Of a stretch of DNA of 20,202 bases, positions 13,414 to 20,202 are shown piece after piece. How positions within the stretch are numbered: position 1 is the stretch's first letter; each line of letters starts with the position of its first letter. Source of the stretch: Synergistaceae bacterium UBA1358 (GTDB lineage Bacteria > Synergistota > Synergistia > Synergistales > Synergistaceae); NCBI GenBank assembly GCA_002306075.1, contig DBRW01000067.1, forward strand, positions 1 to 20,202. The letters run 5' to 3'. Position numbers and translations under genes: made by a program. The notes beneath the pieces are model-generated. The model saw only the letters and a list, made by a program, of their open reading frames with translations. It had not been told where the DNA came from and ran no database searches.

Positions 13414-14541
13414 TTGGAATTAAACGAAGGAAAATGTAAAAGAAAGGGTAACATCCAGGGCGACCGTACGGCTTTTATTATTTTCATGGCAGTTTTTGCC
13501 TTACTTGCATGGCAGGTCACCCATCCGCTTATGATGGCTCTTATATGGGCGGGCATGCTCTCCTTCATATTCCAGCCGGTCTACCGCTATCTGACAGATC
13601 TTTCAGGCGGGCGATTCAGGAACGTTTCTGCCGCTGCTGCACTCTGCCTTATAGCAGTCCTCTTCATAATACCGCTCATATACATAATTACTTCCCTAGG
13701 AGCCGAGATCTCGATGATCATCGGGAAAATAACGGAATTCATGTCCAGAAACGAGATCACCCAGACAAGAGATCTCGTTGAACTCATCCCGGAGTGGTTT
13801 CCCGACTGGTTGGAGGACGACCTTAAAGAGTTTCTTTTTGATTCGGACTCTGTAAGGGATTTTGTTCAGAAAACGGCGCAGTGGGCGGGCGGATATCTTA
13901 CCGATGTTTCAAAAAAGCTGATCCAGGTCGCCTCTTCGATCCTTATAGAAATGCTGCTGGTCATGATGGTCTCTTTCTTCTTCATCAGGGACGGGGCCGG
14001 GATCGTTGAATACATAAAAAGCGTGACCCCTCTCTCCGAAGACGAGAAAGACATGTTTTTCTCCCGGACAAAAAAACTCCTGAATTCCGTCATCTTCGGC
14101 ATATTGCTGACAGTTGCCATACAGGCGGTGCTCGGAGGCATCGGATGGTGGTTCGTCGGGCTGGGCAGTCCGGCGTTCTTCGGCATGCTGATGTTCTTTT
14201 TCGGCATGTTTCCTGCCGGGACATCTGTTGTATGGATACCGGGCGGGATATATCTGATCCTTTCGGGCGACGTTAAGGGAGGCATCATCCTTCTGGTATG
14301 GGGAGCCGCTGTGGTCGGGACCGTTGACAACCTGCTCCGCCCCTTCCTGATAAGCGGAGGCAAAGGAAAAGACGAGGAGATCCCGACACTGCTGGTGATA
14401 CTCGGGCTCTTCGGGGGAGTCATCAAGTGGGGGTTTCTGGGCATCTTTCTCGGTCCGCTGATATTGGTGCTCTTTATCCTGATCTTCGACCTGTACCGGT
14501 CGCGCTTCTGCCTTGAGAAACTGGAGGATACACCGTCATGA
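13414..14541 (+). CDS. AI-2E/PerM family membrane permease
   Basis: About 375 residues starting at TTG 13414, which has a very strong ribosome binding site (GGAGGGAGG, 5 nt upstream). The frame is open further upstream into ftsZ, but those codons lack a binding site and would overlap ftsZ on the other strand. The family pattern is clear: N-terminal hydrophobic pairs (FIIFMAVFALLAWQV and LMMALIWAGMLSFIFQPVY), a large hydrophilic region, then LVMMVSFFFIRDGAGIVEYI, and a C-terminal bundle with PAGTSVVWIPGGIYLIL, NLLRPFLISG, and GPLILVLFILIFDLY. The family includes exporters implicated in AI-2 release and in sodium or pH homeostasis (PerM); the substrate here is unknown. The stop overlaps the mntP start by 4 bases. 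Confidence 0.9.
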   Translation: MELNEGKCKRKGNIQGDRTAFIIFMAVFALLAWQVTHPLMMALIWAGMLSFIFQPVYRYLTDLSGGRFRNVSAAAALCLIAVLFIIPLIYIITSLGAEISMIIGKITEFMSRNEITQTRDLVELIPEWFPDWLEDDLKEFLFDSDSVRDFVQKTAQWAGGYLTDVSKKLIQVASSILIEMLLVMMVSFFFIRDGAGIVEYIKSVTPLSEDEKDMFFSRTKKLLNSVIFGILLTVAIQAVLGGIGWWFVGLGSPAFFGMLMFFFGMFPAGTSVVWIPGGIYLILSGDVKGGIILLVWGAAVVGTVDNLLRPFLISGGKGKDEEIPTLLVILGLFGGVIKWGFLGIFLGPLILVLFILIFDLYRSRFCLEKLEDTPS

Positions 14542-15092
14542 CCACGGATATCAGCACTTTGGCAACAGCTGTTTCCATTGCCATGGACGCCTTCTCAGTG
14601 TCGATATGCATGGGCATATGCCACACAAAGCTGAATAAACGCGACGCTTTCACCCTCGGGGGAGCTTTCGGGATCTCGCAGTTCGGGATGCCGATGCTCG
14701 GCGCCCTGATCGCTGCCAACATCACGGGACTCCTGAACAGCTGGGCGCCGTGGATAGGAGCGGCACTCATAGTATGGGTGGCAGTAAACATGATAAGGGA
14801 GGCATATCTCGGCAAGGACAGAACAAATTCCTGCATGAACATAACGCCCGCCAACGTTTTGATCCTGGCGTTCGCGACTTCCATCGACGCGCTGATAGTC
14901 GGGTTCTCGATAAAAAGCTCCGGCGGGTCAGCGCTGCTTCTCGCCGTCTCTGCCGGAGCCATAACCTTTATGCTCTCCTTCTACGGAGCGCTCGGAGGGA
15001 AAAAACTTGGTGAAAGGATAGGCACCTACGCCGAATATTTCGGCGGCACAGTGCTTATCCTCGTAGCCGTCAACATCCTCCTCAACAGCTAA
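14538..15092 (+). CDS. mntP: Putative manganese efflux pump MntP
   Basis: A 184-residue six-helix membrane protein, matching the usual MntP length (about 188). Two inverted halves each carry the family's conserved aspartate: AMDAFSVSICMG with Asp17 in helix 1 and ATSIDALIVGFSI with Asp117 in helix 4. GGKKLGERIGTYAEYFGG and a final hydrophobic helix follow. MntP exports Mn(II) when it is in excess. The ATG at 14538 overlaps the permease stop in an ATGA arrangement, so translation is coupled. No yybP-ykoY manganese riboswitch is seen; control would have to come from the upstream promoter. It ends 18 bp from the convergent DUF362 gene, with no evident terminator between. Confidence 0.9.
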   Translation: MTTDISTLATAVSIAMDAFSVSICMGICHTKLNKRDAFTLGGAFGISQFGMPMLGALIAANITGLLNSWAPWIGAALIVWVAVNMIREAYLGKDRTNSCMNITPANVLILAFATSIDALIVGFSIKSSGGSALLLAVSAGAITFMLSFYGALGGKKLGERIGTYAEYFGGTVLILVAVNILLNS

Positions 15093-15110
15093 CAAAGCGC
15101 AGAAAACTGC

Positions 15111-16226
15111 CTACACCTCTATCAGCTCGTAGTTTCTCGTGCCTATCCCAAGCTTCTCACAGTGTTCAAGCGTAGTCTGCCAGTGGGTGTCCGGATGGAT
15201 GGTATGGAAATGGTCTTCCTTTTCGCATCCTCTGATCTTTTCGTCCAGAACGCTACCCGAAATGACAGGTGCTTTTATCACAGCATCAGCACAAGCCTGA
15301 TCCAGAGCCACGGGGTCCTTCGAGGCGAAGATCCCGATATCGGGGACCACGGGCAGGTCGTTTTCGACATGGCAGTCGCAGAAAGGAGAGACATCTATGA
15401 CGAAGCTTATGTGGAACTGCGGTCTGCCGTTAAGCACGGCCCTTGCGTATTCGGCCATTTTTTTGCACATGGTCTCGTTAGATTCATAATCTGTCGGGCT
15501 TATGGCATTGAAAGGGCAAAGAGAGAGACAGCGTCCGCAGCCTACACACTTCAGCCTGTCTATCACGGCCTTTCCGCTGTCGTCAAATGTTATGGCATCG
15601 TGGGCACAGCCGCTGATACACTTCCTGCATGATCTGCACTTGGACGGCTTGACCTTCAGCTTGCCTGTACTGTGCATCTCCATCTTTCCGGCTCTTGAGC
15701 CCGACCCCATGCCGATATTTTTGATGGCTCCTCCGAAACCGCTCTGTTCATGACCCTTGAAGTGCGTCATCGATATGATGATATCGGCATCCATGATCGC
15801 TCTTCCGATCCTGGCCTCTTTTACAATTTCCCCGCCCGGCACTGGTACAATTGACTCGTCAGTCCCCTTAAGCCCATCGGCTATTATCACGTGACACCCT
15901 GTGCAGAAAGGGTTGTAGCCGTTCTCATAGGCTGAATCGAGATGTTCGAGCGCATCCTTCCTTCTTCCCGCATAAAGCGTGTTGCAGTCCGTGAGGAAGG
16001 GTTTTCCTCCCAGCTCTTTGATCATATCCGCCACAACTTTCGAAAAATTGGGCCTCAGATAGGCCAGGTTTCCGGGTTCACCAAGGTGGATCTTGACCGC
16101 GACAAACTGTTTTGTGAAGTCTATGTCCGTGATCCCTGCCGACCTGACAAGTCTTTCCAGCTTCCGGAGTATGTTTTTCTCGGGCGTTGTCCTCAGATTT
16201 GTAAAATAGACCTTAGATTTTTGCAT
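15111..16226 (-). CDS. DUF362 domain protein with two 4Fe-4S clusters
   Basis: 371 residues from ATG 16226. The frame opens earlier (16277), but that would overlap the upstream M20 gene and lacks support. The N-terminal and C-terminal parts are DUF362: VAVKIHLGEPGNLAYLRP, then GGKPFLTDCNTLYAGRR, then ADIIISMTHFKGHEQSGFGGAIKNIGMG. Inserted at about 197-237 are two ferredoxin motifs: CRSCRKCISGC (197, 200, 203, 207) and CVGCGRCLSLCP (227, 230, 233, 237). Such proteins are common in anaerobes and are presumed electron carriers or maturation factors; no reaction is established. The start lies 5 bases after the stop of the M20 gene, so the two are co-transcribed. It is the last gene of the four-gene minus-strand operon. 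Confidence 0.9.
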   Translation of the reverse strand: MQKSKVYFTNLRTTPEKNILRKLERLVRSAGITDIDFTKQFVAVKIHLGEPGNLAYLRPNFSKVVADMIKELGGKPFLTDCNTLYAGRRKDALEHLDSAYENGYNPFCTGCHVIIADGLKGTDESIVPVPGGEIVKEARIGRAIMDADIIISMTHFKGHEQSGFGGAIKNIGMGSGSRAGKMEMHSTGKLKVKPSKCRSCRKCISGCAHDAITFDDSGKAVIDRLKCVGCGRCLSLCPFNAISPTDYESNETMCKKMAEYARAVLNGRPQFHISFVIDVSPFCDCHVENDLPVVPDIGIFASKDPVALDQACADAVIKAPVISGSVLDEKIRGCEKEDHFHTIHPDTHWQTTLEHCEKLGIGTRNYELIEV

Positions 16227-16231
16227 CCTTA

Positions 16232-17425
16232 TCAGTGTTCCCTTCCTTTTTCTATTTCCTTTTTGTAGTCTTCCCACATTCTTTCACGAAGCTTTTCGTC
16301 CAGTAGGACCTCAAGGGCTGACCTTGCTATTATCTTTGCTCCGGACCGCAGAGCTTCATGTGCTATCTCTGTCGTTGTGGCTTCAGCGAATTCCCTCGTA
16401 TGCGCCTCGACATTTCTGCCGCATATATCCATCTCGGGCTGTACCGCGGGGCATTTGTAACTGACATCGCCGACGTCAGACGATCCCATGAATCCCTCTA
16501 TTTCCGTGACGGGAATGCCGAATTCTGCGAACAGACCCTCCAGAAGCTCTTCCGCCGCCTGATTGGGCAGCATGTCTTTAAAGCTCGCCTCAAAGTTCCG
16601 CCAGGTAACTTCCGTTCCTGTGGCAAGAGCTGCTCCCCGGGCACAGTCACATACCTTTTCTATTATCTGATCAAGGTATGCCCGTTTTGGCGCCCTGAAA
16701 TAAAACCGGCCTTTGGCCCTCTCGGGGACAATATTTGGGGCCGTTCCTCCCTCATAGTATATACCGTGCATCCTTACATCCGGTTTGACATGCTGGCGCA
16801 GCATGTCTATCGCATGGAAGAACAGCTGGAGCCCGTTCAGTGCGTTTATGCCCTCCCAGGGCGCAGCTGCGGCATGAGATGTCTTTCCTTTGAACGTGAA
16901 CTCAATGGCATCCATTGCAAGAGAGCGATATTTAACGATAGTCTTCCCGCAGTGCGAATGGATCATTATTGCAAAATCACAGCCGTCGAAGACACCTTTC
17001 TCCGCCATTTCGACCTTTGCGCCGTTGGTCTCTTCCGCCGGCGTACCCACGACAAGAAGTTCCCCCGGTATATCCTTCATGAGCGGCAGCAGGCCCAGAC
17101 CCGCAAGTACGGACATCGACCCGTGCAGGTTGTGTCCGCACGCGTGACCTATATCGGGCAGTGCGTCATATTCAACAAGGAGCGCGACCTTCCCGCCGCT
17201 TCCCGGCTTTCCCTTTTTGGCAATAAAGGCTGTAGGTATCCCCATAAAGGGATACTCGACATCAAATCCAGATTTTTCGAGGACATCGACTATGGCCCTG
17301 CTTGTTTTGAATTCTTCCCCCGATACTTCAGGCTCAGCGGCAAAGCTGTCGCTCATTTCCGCCATATCCCGCCAGTGTCTGTCGATTTCGGCATAAAGAA
17401 GTTCGATATATTTGTCCTTATCCAA
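16232..17425 (-). CDS. M20 family amidohydrolase/dipeptidase (AbgB/PM20D2-like)
   Basis: 397 residues, typical for M20D enzymes. The start is TTG 17425 with GGGGG about 8 nt upstream. The metal site is recognisable: EYDALPDIGHACGHN (85-99), with the GHACGHN cysteine and His98, PAEET with Glu131/Glu132, and MIHSHCG downstream. The lid domain has GKTSHAAAAPWEG and ALNGLQLFFHAIDMLRQHV, and a C-terminal segment reads GSSDVGDVSYKCPAVQP. This pattern is closest to the AbgB (p-aminobenzoyl-glutamate hydrolase subunit) and PM20D2 (dipeptidase) branch, which cleaves amide bonds of N-blocked amino acids or odd dipeptides. Substrate is not determinable here. There is no signal peptide, so it is cytoplasmic. 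It follows the deacylase gene after 81 bp and runs directly into the DUF362 gene. Confidence 0.9.
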   Translation of the reverse strand: MDKDKYIELLYAEIDRHWRDMAEMSDSFAAEPEVSGEEFKTSRAIVDVLEKSGFDVEYPFMGIPTAFIAKKGKPGSGGKVALLVEYDALPDIGHACGHNLHGSMSVLAGLGLLPLMKDIPGELLVVGTPAEETNGAKVEMAEKGVFDGCDFAIMIHSHCGKTIVKYRSLAMDAIEFTFKGKTSHAAAAPWEGINALNGLQLFFHAIDMLRQHVKPDVRMHGIYYEGGTAPNIVPERAKGRFYFRAPKRAYLDQIIEKVCDCARGAALATGTEVTWRNFEASFKDMLPNQAAEELLEGLFAEFGIPVTEIEGFMGSSDVGDVSYKCPAVQPEMDICGRNVEAHTREFAEATTTEIAHEALRSGAKIIARSALEVLLDEKLRERMWEDYKKEIEKGREH

Positions 17426-17506
17426 AATTCTGCCCCCTTCCAGTGCAAAAATTTGGCAATTCTGCTTTCCGGTCCTTTAAAAAATCACTGCGATATCTGC
17501 GCCGCG

Positions 17507-18847
17507 CTAATTTCTTCTCATAAGCTCTCCTTTGGGTCCGCCCAGTACCTCGCTGTCTTTTACTGCAGGTTCCCCTCCTATTATCACCCATTTTATACCT
17601 TCCGGGGGCAGCAGTTCGTCTGTGAACGTCGCCGTATCACGAAGCTTATCCCCGTCAAATATAACGAGATCCGCGTCGGCACCTTCTCTGATCAGACCCT
17701 TATCGAGCCAGTTCATCCCAGCCGGCAGCGACGTGCATTTGCGTACCGCCTGAGGCCAGGAGGCTCCCATCTCCCTGAGCAGTCTGAGTGCCCTTGGAAA
17801 AGTCCCCGCAGCTCTGGGGTGGCCGTGTCCGCCTTTCAAAAGCCCGTCCGAAGCTATGGAGCATTCAGGGTGGGAGAGGCACAGTCTGACTTCTTCCTCT
17901 TTTATTACATGCGCGATTATAAGGCATTCCGGCTCTTCTTTCCTGAGGCGTTCGTAAAGTCCCTCCTCATTGAGCCATTTTCCACGGTTCGGTCCGCTTG
18001 CGACTTCAAGGGCCTCTTTCCCCTTTCCCCATCTCTTTTCAAACCCCGGATCAAAGACGGCGGAACCAAGATCCGTACAGAAAGCGTCATACGGATAACA
18101 GTCGAACGTTATATCTGCCCCTTCCGCACGGGCTCTGTCTATCATCTCCAGAATCTTCGCAAGCTGTCCGAAGCCGGTCATGCTCCCGAGATGCGAGATC
18201 TGGAACCGGAGCGGCCATTTCAGTGCAAGATCGATAATCTCCTGAGTCGCCCTCACCGAAGCGGGTCCGTCTTCCCTGATATGTACGGGTACCCATATCT
18301 TTGGAAAATCCACAGCGACCTCAAAAAGAGCCTCCAGTTCGCTTATGGGCGTATTCGGCAGATACTCGAGACCTATCGAGAGCCCAAAGGAGCCGTTCTC
18401 CAGTTCTTTTCTCAGCAGGGATCTCATTATTTCGATCTGAGCCTTCGTTGCCGGAAGGTACCGATCCACGGCACCGGCAGCCTCACGCAGTTTTTTATGT
18501 CCTGTGAGATAACCGAGGTTTATCCACGGTTCCCTGCGAAAAGGCAGTATTTCATCGCCCAGCGGGCCGGAGCCGCAGTTCCCGGCTATCGCGGTCGTGA
18601 CTCCCTGTCTGAGCAGAGCTTTTTCTATCGTATCTCCGTCTTCTTTTTCTTCATCGTGCATATGTGAATCAATAAACCCGGGAGAGACATATGACCCTGA
18701 CGCATCGATCACTTCTCTCCCTTCCATCTCATCAGCAGAGAGAGCGGCTATCTTTCGCTGTGAGATCCCGATATTCAGTTTTTCCTCTTTATTGAGTTCG
18801 GGGAGGAGAACGACTCCTCCCCGAAGCACCAGATCATAGACTGACAT
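17507..18847 (-). CDS. N-acyl-D-amino-acid deacylase (D-aminoacylase) family amidohydrolase
   Basis: 446 residues from ATG 18847. The open frame extends to 18946, but that would overlap the carrier gene and has no RBS. This is an amidohydrolase-superfamily enzyme with D-aminoacylase features: PGFIDSHMH (His62, His64), AGNCG (Cys91, the unusual metal-ligand cysteine of this family), GLSIGLEYLP, VHIREDG (His189), QISHLGS (His219), ASDG (Asp334), and then HPRAAGTFPRALRLLRE. The C-terminal strand set closes with GADADLVIFDG and the beta-sandwich. All expected metal ligands are present, so an active zinc hydrolase removing acyl groups from D-amino acids is likely. Related dihydroorotase or dipeptidase activities are possible. 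It lies 11 bp after the carrier gene, so the two are co-transcribed. Confidence 0.9.
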   Translation of the reverse strand: MSVYDLVLRGGVVLLPELNKEEKLNIGISQRKIAALSADEMEGREVIDASGSYVSPGFIDSHMHDEEKEDGDTIEKALLRQGVTTAIAGNCGSGPLGDEILPFRREPWINLGYLTGHKKLREAAGAVDRYLPATKAQIEIMRSLLRKELENGSFGLSIGLEYLPNTPISELEALFEVAVDFPKIWVPVHIREDGPASVRATQEIIDLALKWPLRFQISHLGSMTGFGQLAKILEMIDRARAEGADITFDCYPYDAFCTDLGSAVFDPGFEKRWGKGKEALEVASGPNRGKWLNEEGLYERLRKEEPECLIIAHVIKEEEVRLCLSHPECSIASDGLLKGGHGHPRAAGTFPRALRLLREMGASWPQAVRKCTSLPAGMNWLDKGLIREGADADLVIFDGDKLRDTATFTDELLPPEGIKWVIIGGEPAVKDSEVLGGPKGELMRRN

Positions 18848-18858
18848 ATCTTGCTTTC

Positions 18859-20175
18859 TCAGCTGTAGTTGATCAATACTGCGACGAAAATAAACACCAT
18901 CTGCACGCTGAAGAGGAGGAAGAAAAAGGGAACGAAATATTTCCACCAGCGTTCGATCGGGACCTTAGCGATACCGCACATGACAGGCAGCAGCGTGGTC
19001 GGCCAGAGGATATTGGAGAAACCGTCGCCGTATTGATAGGCAAGTACCGCTATCTGACGCGGGATACCCAAAATGTCGGAAAGAGGCGCCATGATGGGTA
19101 TTGTCGTAGCAGCCTGTCCCGATCCGGAGGGGATAAGGAAGTTGATCAGGGTCTGGACAAAGAGCATCCCTTCTGCTGCGACCCACTTGGGGAGTGATGA
19201 AAGCGGCTGGGCCAGACCATAAATTACCGAGTCGATGATCTGTCCCTGCCTCATTACGAGCAGTACCCCACGGGAAATACCGACAACGCATGCGCCGAAA
19301 ACGATATCTTTCCACGCATCAATAAATATCACTGCGATCCTGCTGGGTCCGTAGCCGTTGACCACACCGGCGGCGATACCGGTTATGAGCAGTATCCCGC
19401 AGAGTTCGTCAAAATACCAGCCCTTTTTGAGGACGCCCCATATCAAAATACTCATTCCGATCAACAGGACAAGAAGGACAGCCCTGTTGCGGCCCGTGAA
19501 CTTTGTATTCACGAGTTCGTCATGGTCCAGGGCCATCGCACCCATGTCGATGCCTGCCATGAGGCTCTTGCTGGGATCCTTTCTGATCCTGTTTCCATAA
19601 CGCATCATCCACATGATGCCCATAGTGACAAATACGAACCATGACACTACGCGGAACCCCAGCCCAGAGAAGAGGGGCAGTTCGGAAAGTTTCTGGGCCA
19701 GTCCTACCGTAAACGGATTCATGAACGCTGCCGCAAAACCGAGCCCGCATCCCAAAGCTACGACCGACATTCCGACTATAGCGTCATAGCCCATCGCTAT
19801 TGCAAGACCGACAAAGATCGGAATAAAACCGAAGGCCTCTTCATACATTCCAAAAAACGTTGAAGCTGTTGCAAACAGATAGGTAAAGAGCGGAAGAACA
19901 AAGGCATCTTTGCCTTTCGTGTTTCTGAGCAGGGATCCGATCGCCGCGTGGAGTGCGCCGCTTTCAAGGATAAGGTAGAAGGTCCCGTAGGAGATCATTA
20001 TGAAGAAGATGATATCTCCGGCATCGATCAGCCCTTTGTATAGGCTTATAAACATCTCGAAGAATCCGACCGGGGTCGCTTCCACCAGATGATATGAGAG
20101 CGGATCGACTACAGAACGGTTCGTTATCGGATCGGTAACGCGGTCATATACACCTGCCGGGATAACATAAGTTCC
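18859..20175 (-). CDS. YfcC family basic amino acid/C4-dicarboxylate-type carrier, N-terminus broken
   Basis: A multi-spanning membrane carrier of the YfcC/DcuC type. Signatures include SYGTFYLILESGALHAAIG, FGMYEEAFGFIPI, LGCGLGFAAAFMNPFTVGLAQ, LINFLIPSGSGQAATTIPIMAPL, and QYGDGFSNILWPTT, the paired helical hairpins that line the pathway. About a dozen hydrophobic segments are visible. Translation upstream of the first usable start (GTG 20085) still matches the family: GTYVIPAGVYDRVTD, then NRSVVDPLSYHLVE. Homologues therefore begin well before 20085. An in-frame TAG at 20196-20194 blocks this frame, and no ATG, GTG or TTG lies between. In another frame VTLS-like residues just upstream would complete the first helix, so a small indel or a sequencing error near 20175 is likely. 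As first gene of the operon it would import the substrate for the two hydrolases. Confidence 0.8.
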   Translation of the reverse strand, partial: GTYVIPAGVYDRVTDPITNRSVVDPLSYHLVEATPVGFFEMFISLYKGLIDAGDIIFFIMISYGTFYLILESGALHAAIGSLLRNTKGKDAFVLPLFTYLFATASTFFGMYEEAFGFIPIFVGLAIAMGYDAIVGMSVVALGCGLGFAAAFMNPFTVGLAQKLSELPLFSGLGFRVVSWFVFVTMGIMWMMRYGNRIRKDPSKSLMAGIDMGAMALDHDELVNTKFTGRNRAVLLVLLIGMSILIWGVLKKGWYFDELCGILLITGIAAGVVNGYGPSRIAVIFIDAWKDIVFGACVVGISRGVLLVMRQGQIIDSVIYGLAQPLSSLPKWVAAEGMLFVQTLINFLIPSGSGQAATTIPIMAPLSDILGIPRQIAVLAYQYGDGFSNILWPTTLLPVMCGIAKVPIERWWKYFVPFFFLLFSVQMVFIFVAVLINYS

Positions 20176-20202
20176 GATAGTGTCACCGCCGGACTATAAT
20201 TG

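Noticed and set aside
15093..15110. Terminator between mntP and the DUF362 gene
   Set aside because: No stable stem or T-run can be found in or around this 18-base gap.
16358..18667. 769-codon open frame on the plus strand
   Set aside because: It lies antisense to the M20 and deacylase genes, whose minus-strand products have intact catalytic motifs. Its own translation is low-complexity and rich in Arg, Phe and Cys, without family likeness.

Overview
The window reads as a piece of bacterial chromosome from a diderm, amino-acid-fermenting anaerobe, most plausibly a member of Synergistota. This rests on gene content: a thioester-bearing bacterial alpha-2-macroglobulin paired with penicillin-binding protein 1C (an envelope pair of diderms), a DUF134 regulator, a COG4900-type predicted metallopeptidase, DUF362 ferredoxin genes, and a block for uptake and hydrolysis of N-acylated amino acids. 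GC is moderate and several starts are TTG or GTG with good ribosome binding sites. The phylum is inference; no rRNA or tRNA is present to prove it.

Layout. 1-125 is the 5' end of a DUF134 gene on the minus strand, with a clear sigma-70-type promoter and a perfect 14-bp palindrome at its predicted transcription start. 126-934 has no convincing protein gene. It holds a candidate structured small RNA (about 346-534) with its own promoter and intrinsic terminator, then repeats including a 20-bp inverted repeat at 801-820/909-928. 935-1636 is a secreted SYLF-domain protein. Divergent from it, HIT and YigZ/IMPACT genes overlap in one operon. They converge on the minus-strand pair alpha-2-macroglobulin (yfhM-like) then pbpC, with a shared terminator holding both stop codons. 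A small secreted protein of unknown function (10727-11134) is divergent from the macroglobulin gene and shares a terminator with a convergent COG4900-like protein whose HExxH motif is lost.

ftsZ (12008-13330, minus) stands alone, without ftsA or the division/cell-wall cluster in view, and is divergent from an AI-2E/PerM-family permease gene overlapping mntP (manganese efflux). The right end is a minus-strand operon of four genes: YfcC-family carrier, N-acyl-D-amino-acid deacylase, M20-family amidohydrolase (AbgB/PM20D2-like), and a DUF362 protein with two 4Fe-4S clusters. Together they suggest import and deacylation of blocked amino acids or dipeptides to feed fermentation. The carrier's N-terminus is interrupted near the right edge by an in-frame stop, suggesting a frameshift or sequence error.

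No CRISPR array, transposase, integrase, phage module or tRNA was seen. The least explained parts are the small-RNA locus and repeats at 240-930, the active-site-less metallopeptidase homologue, and the DUF134 operator.
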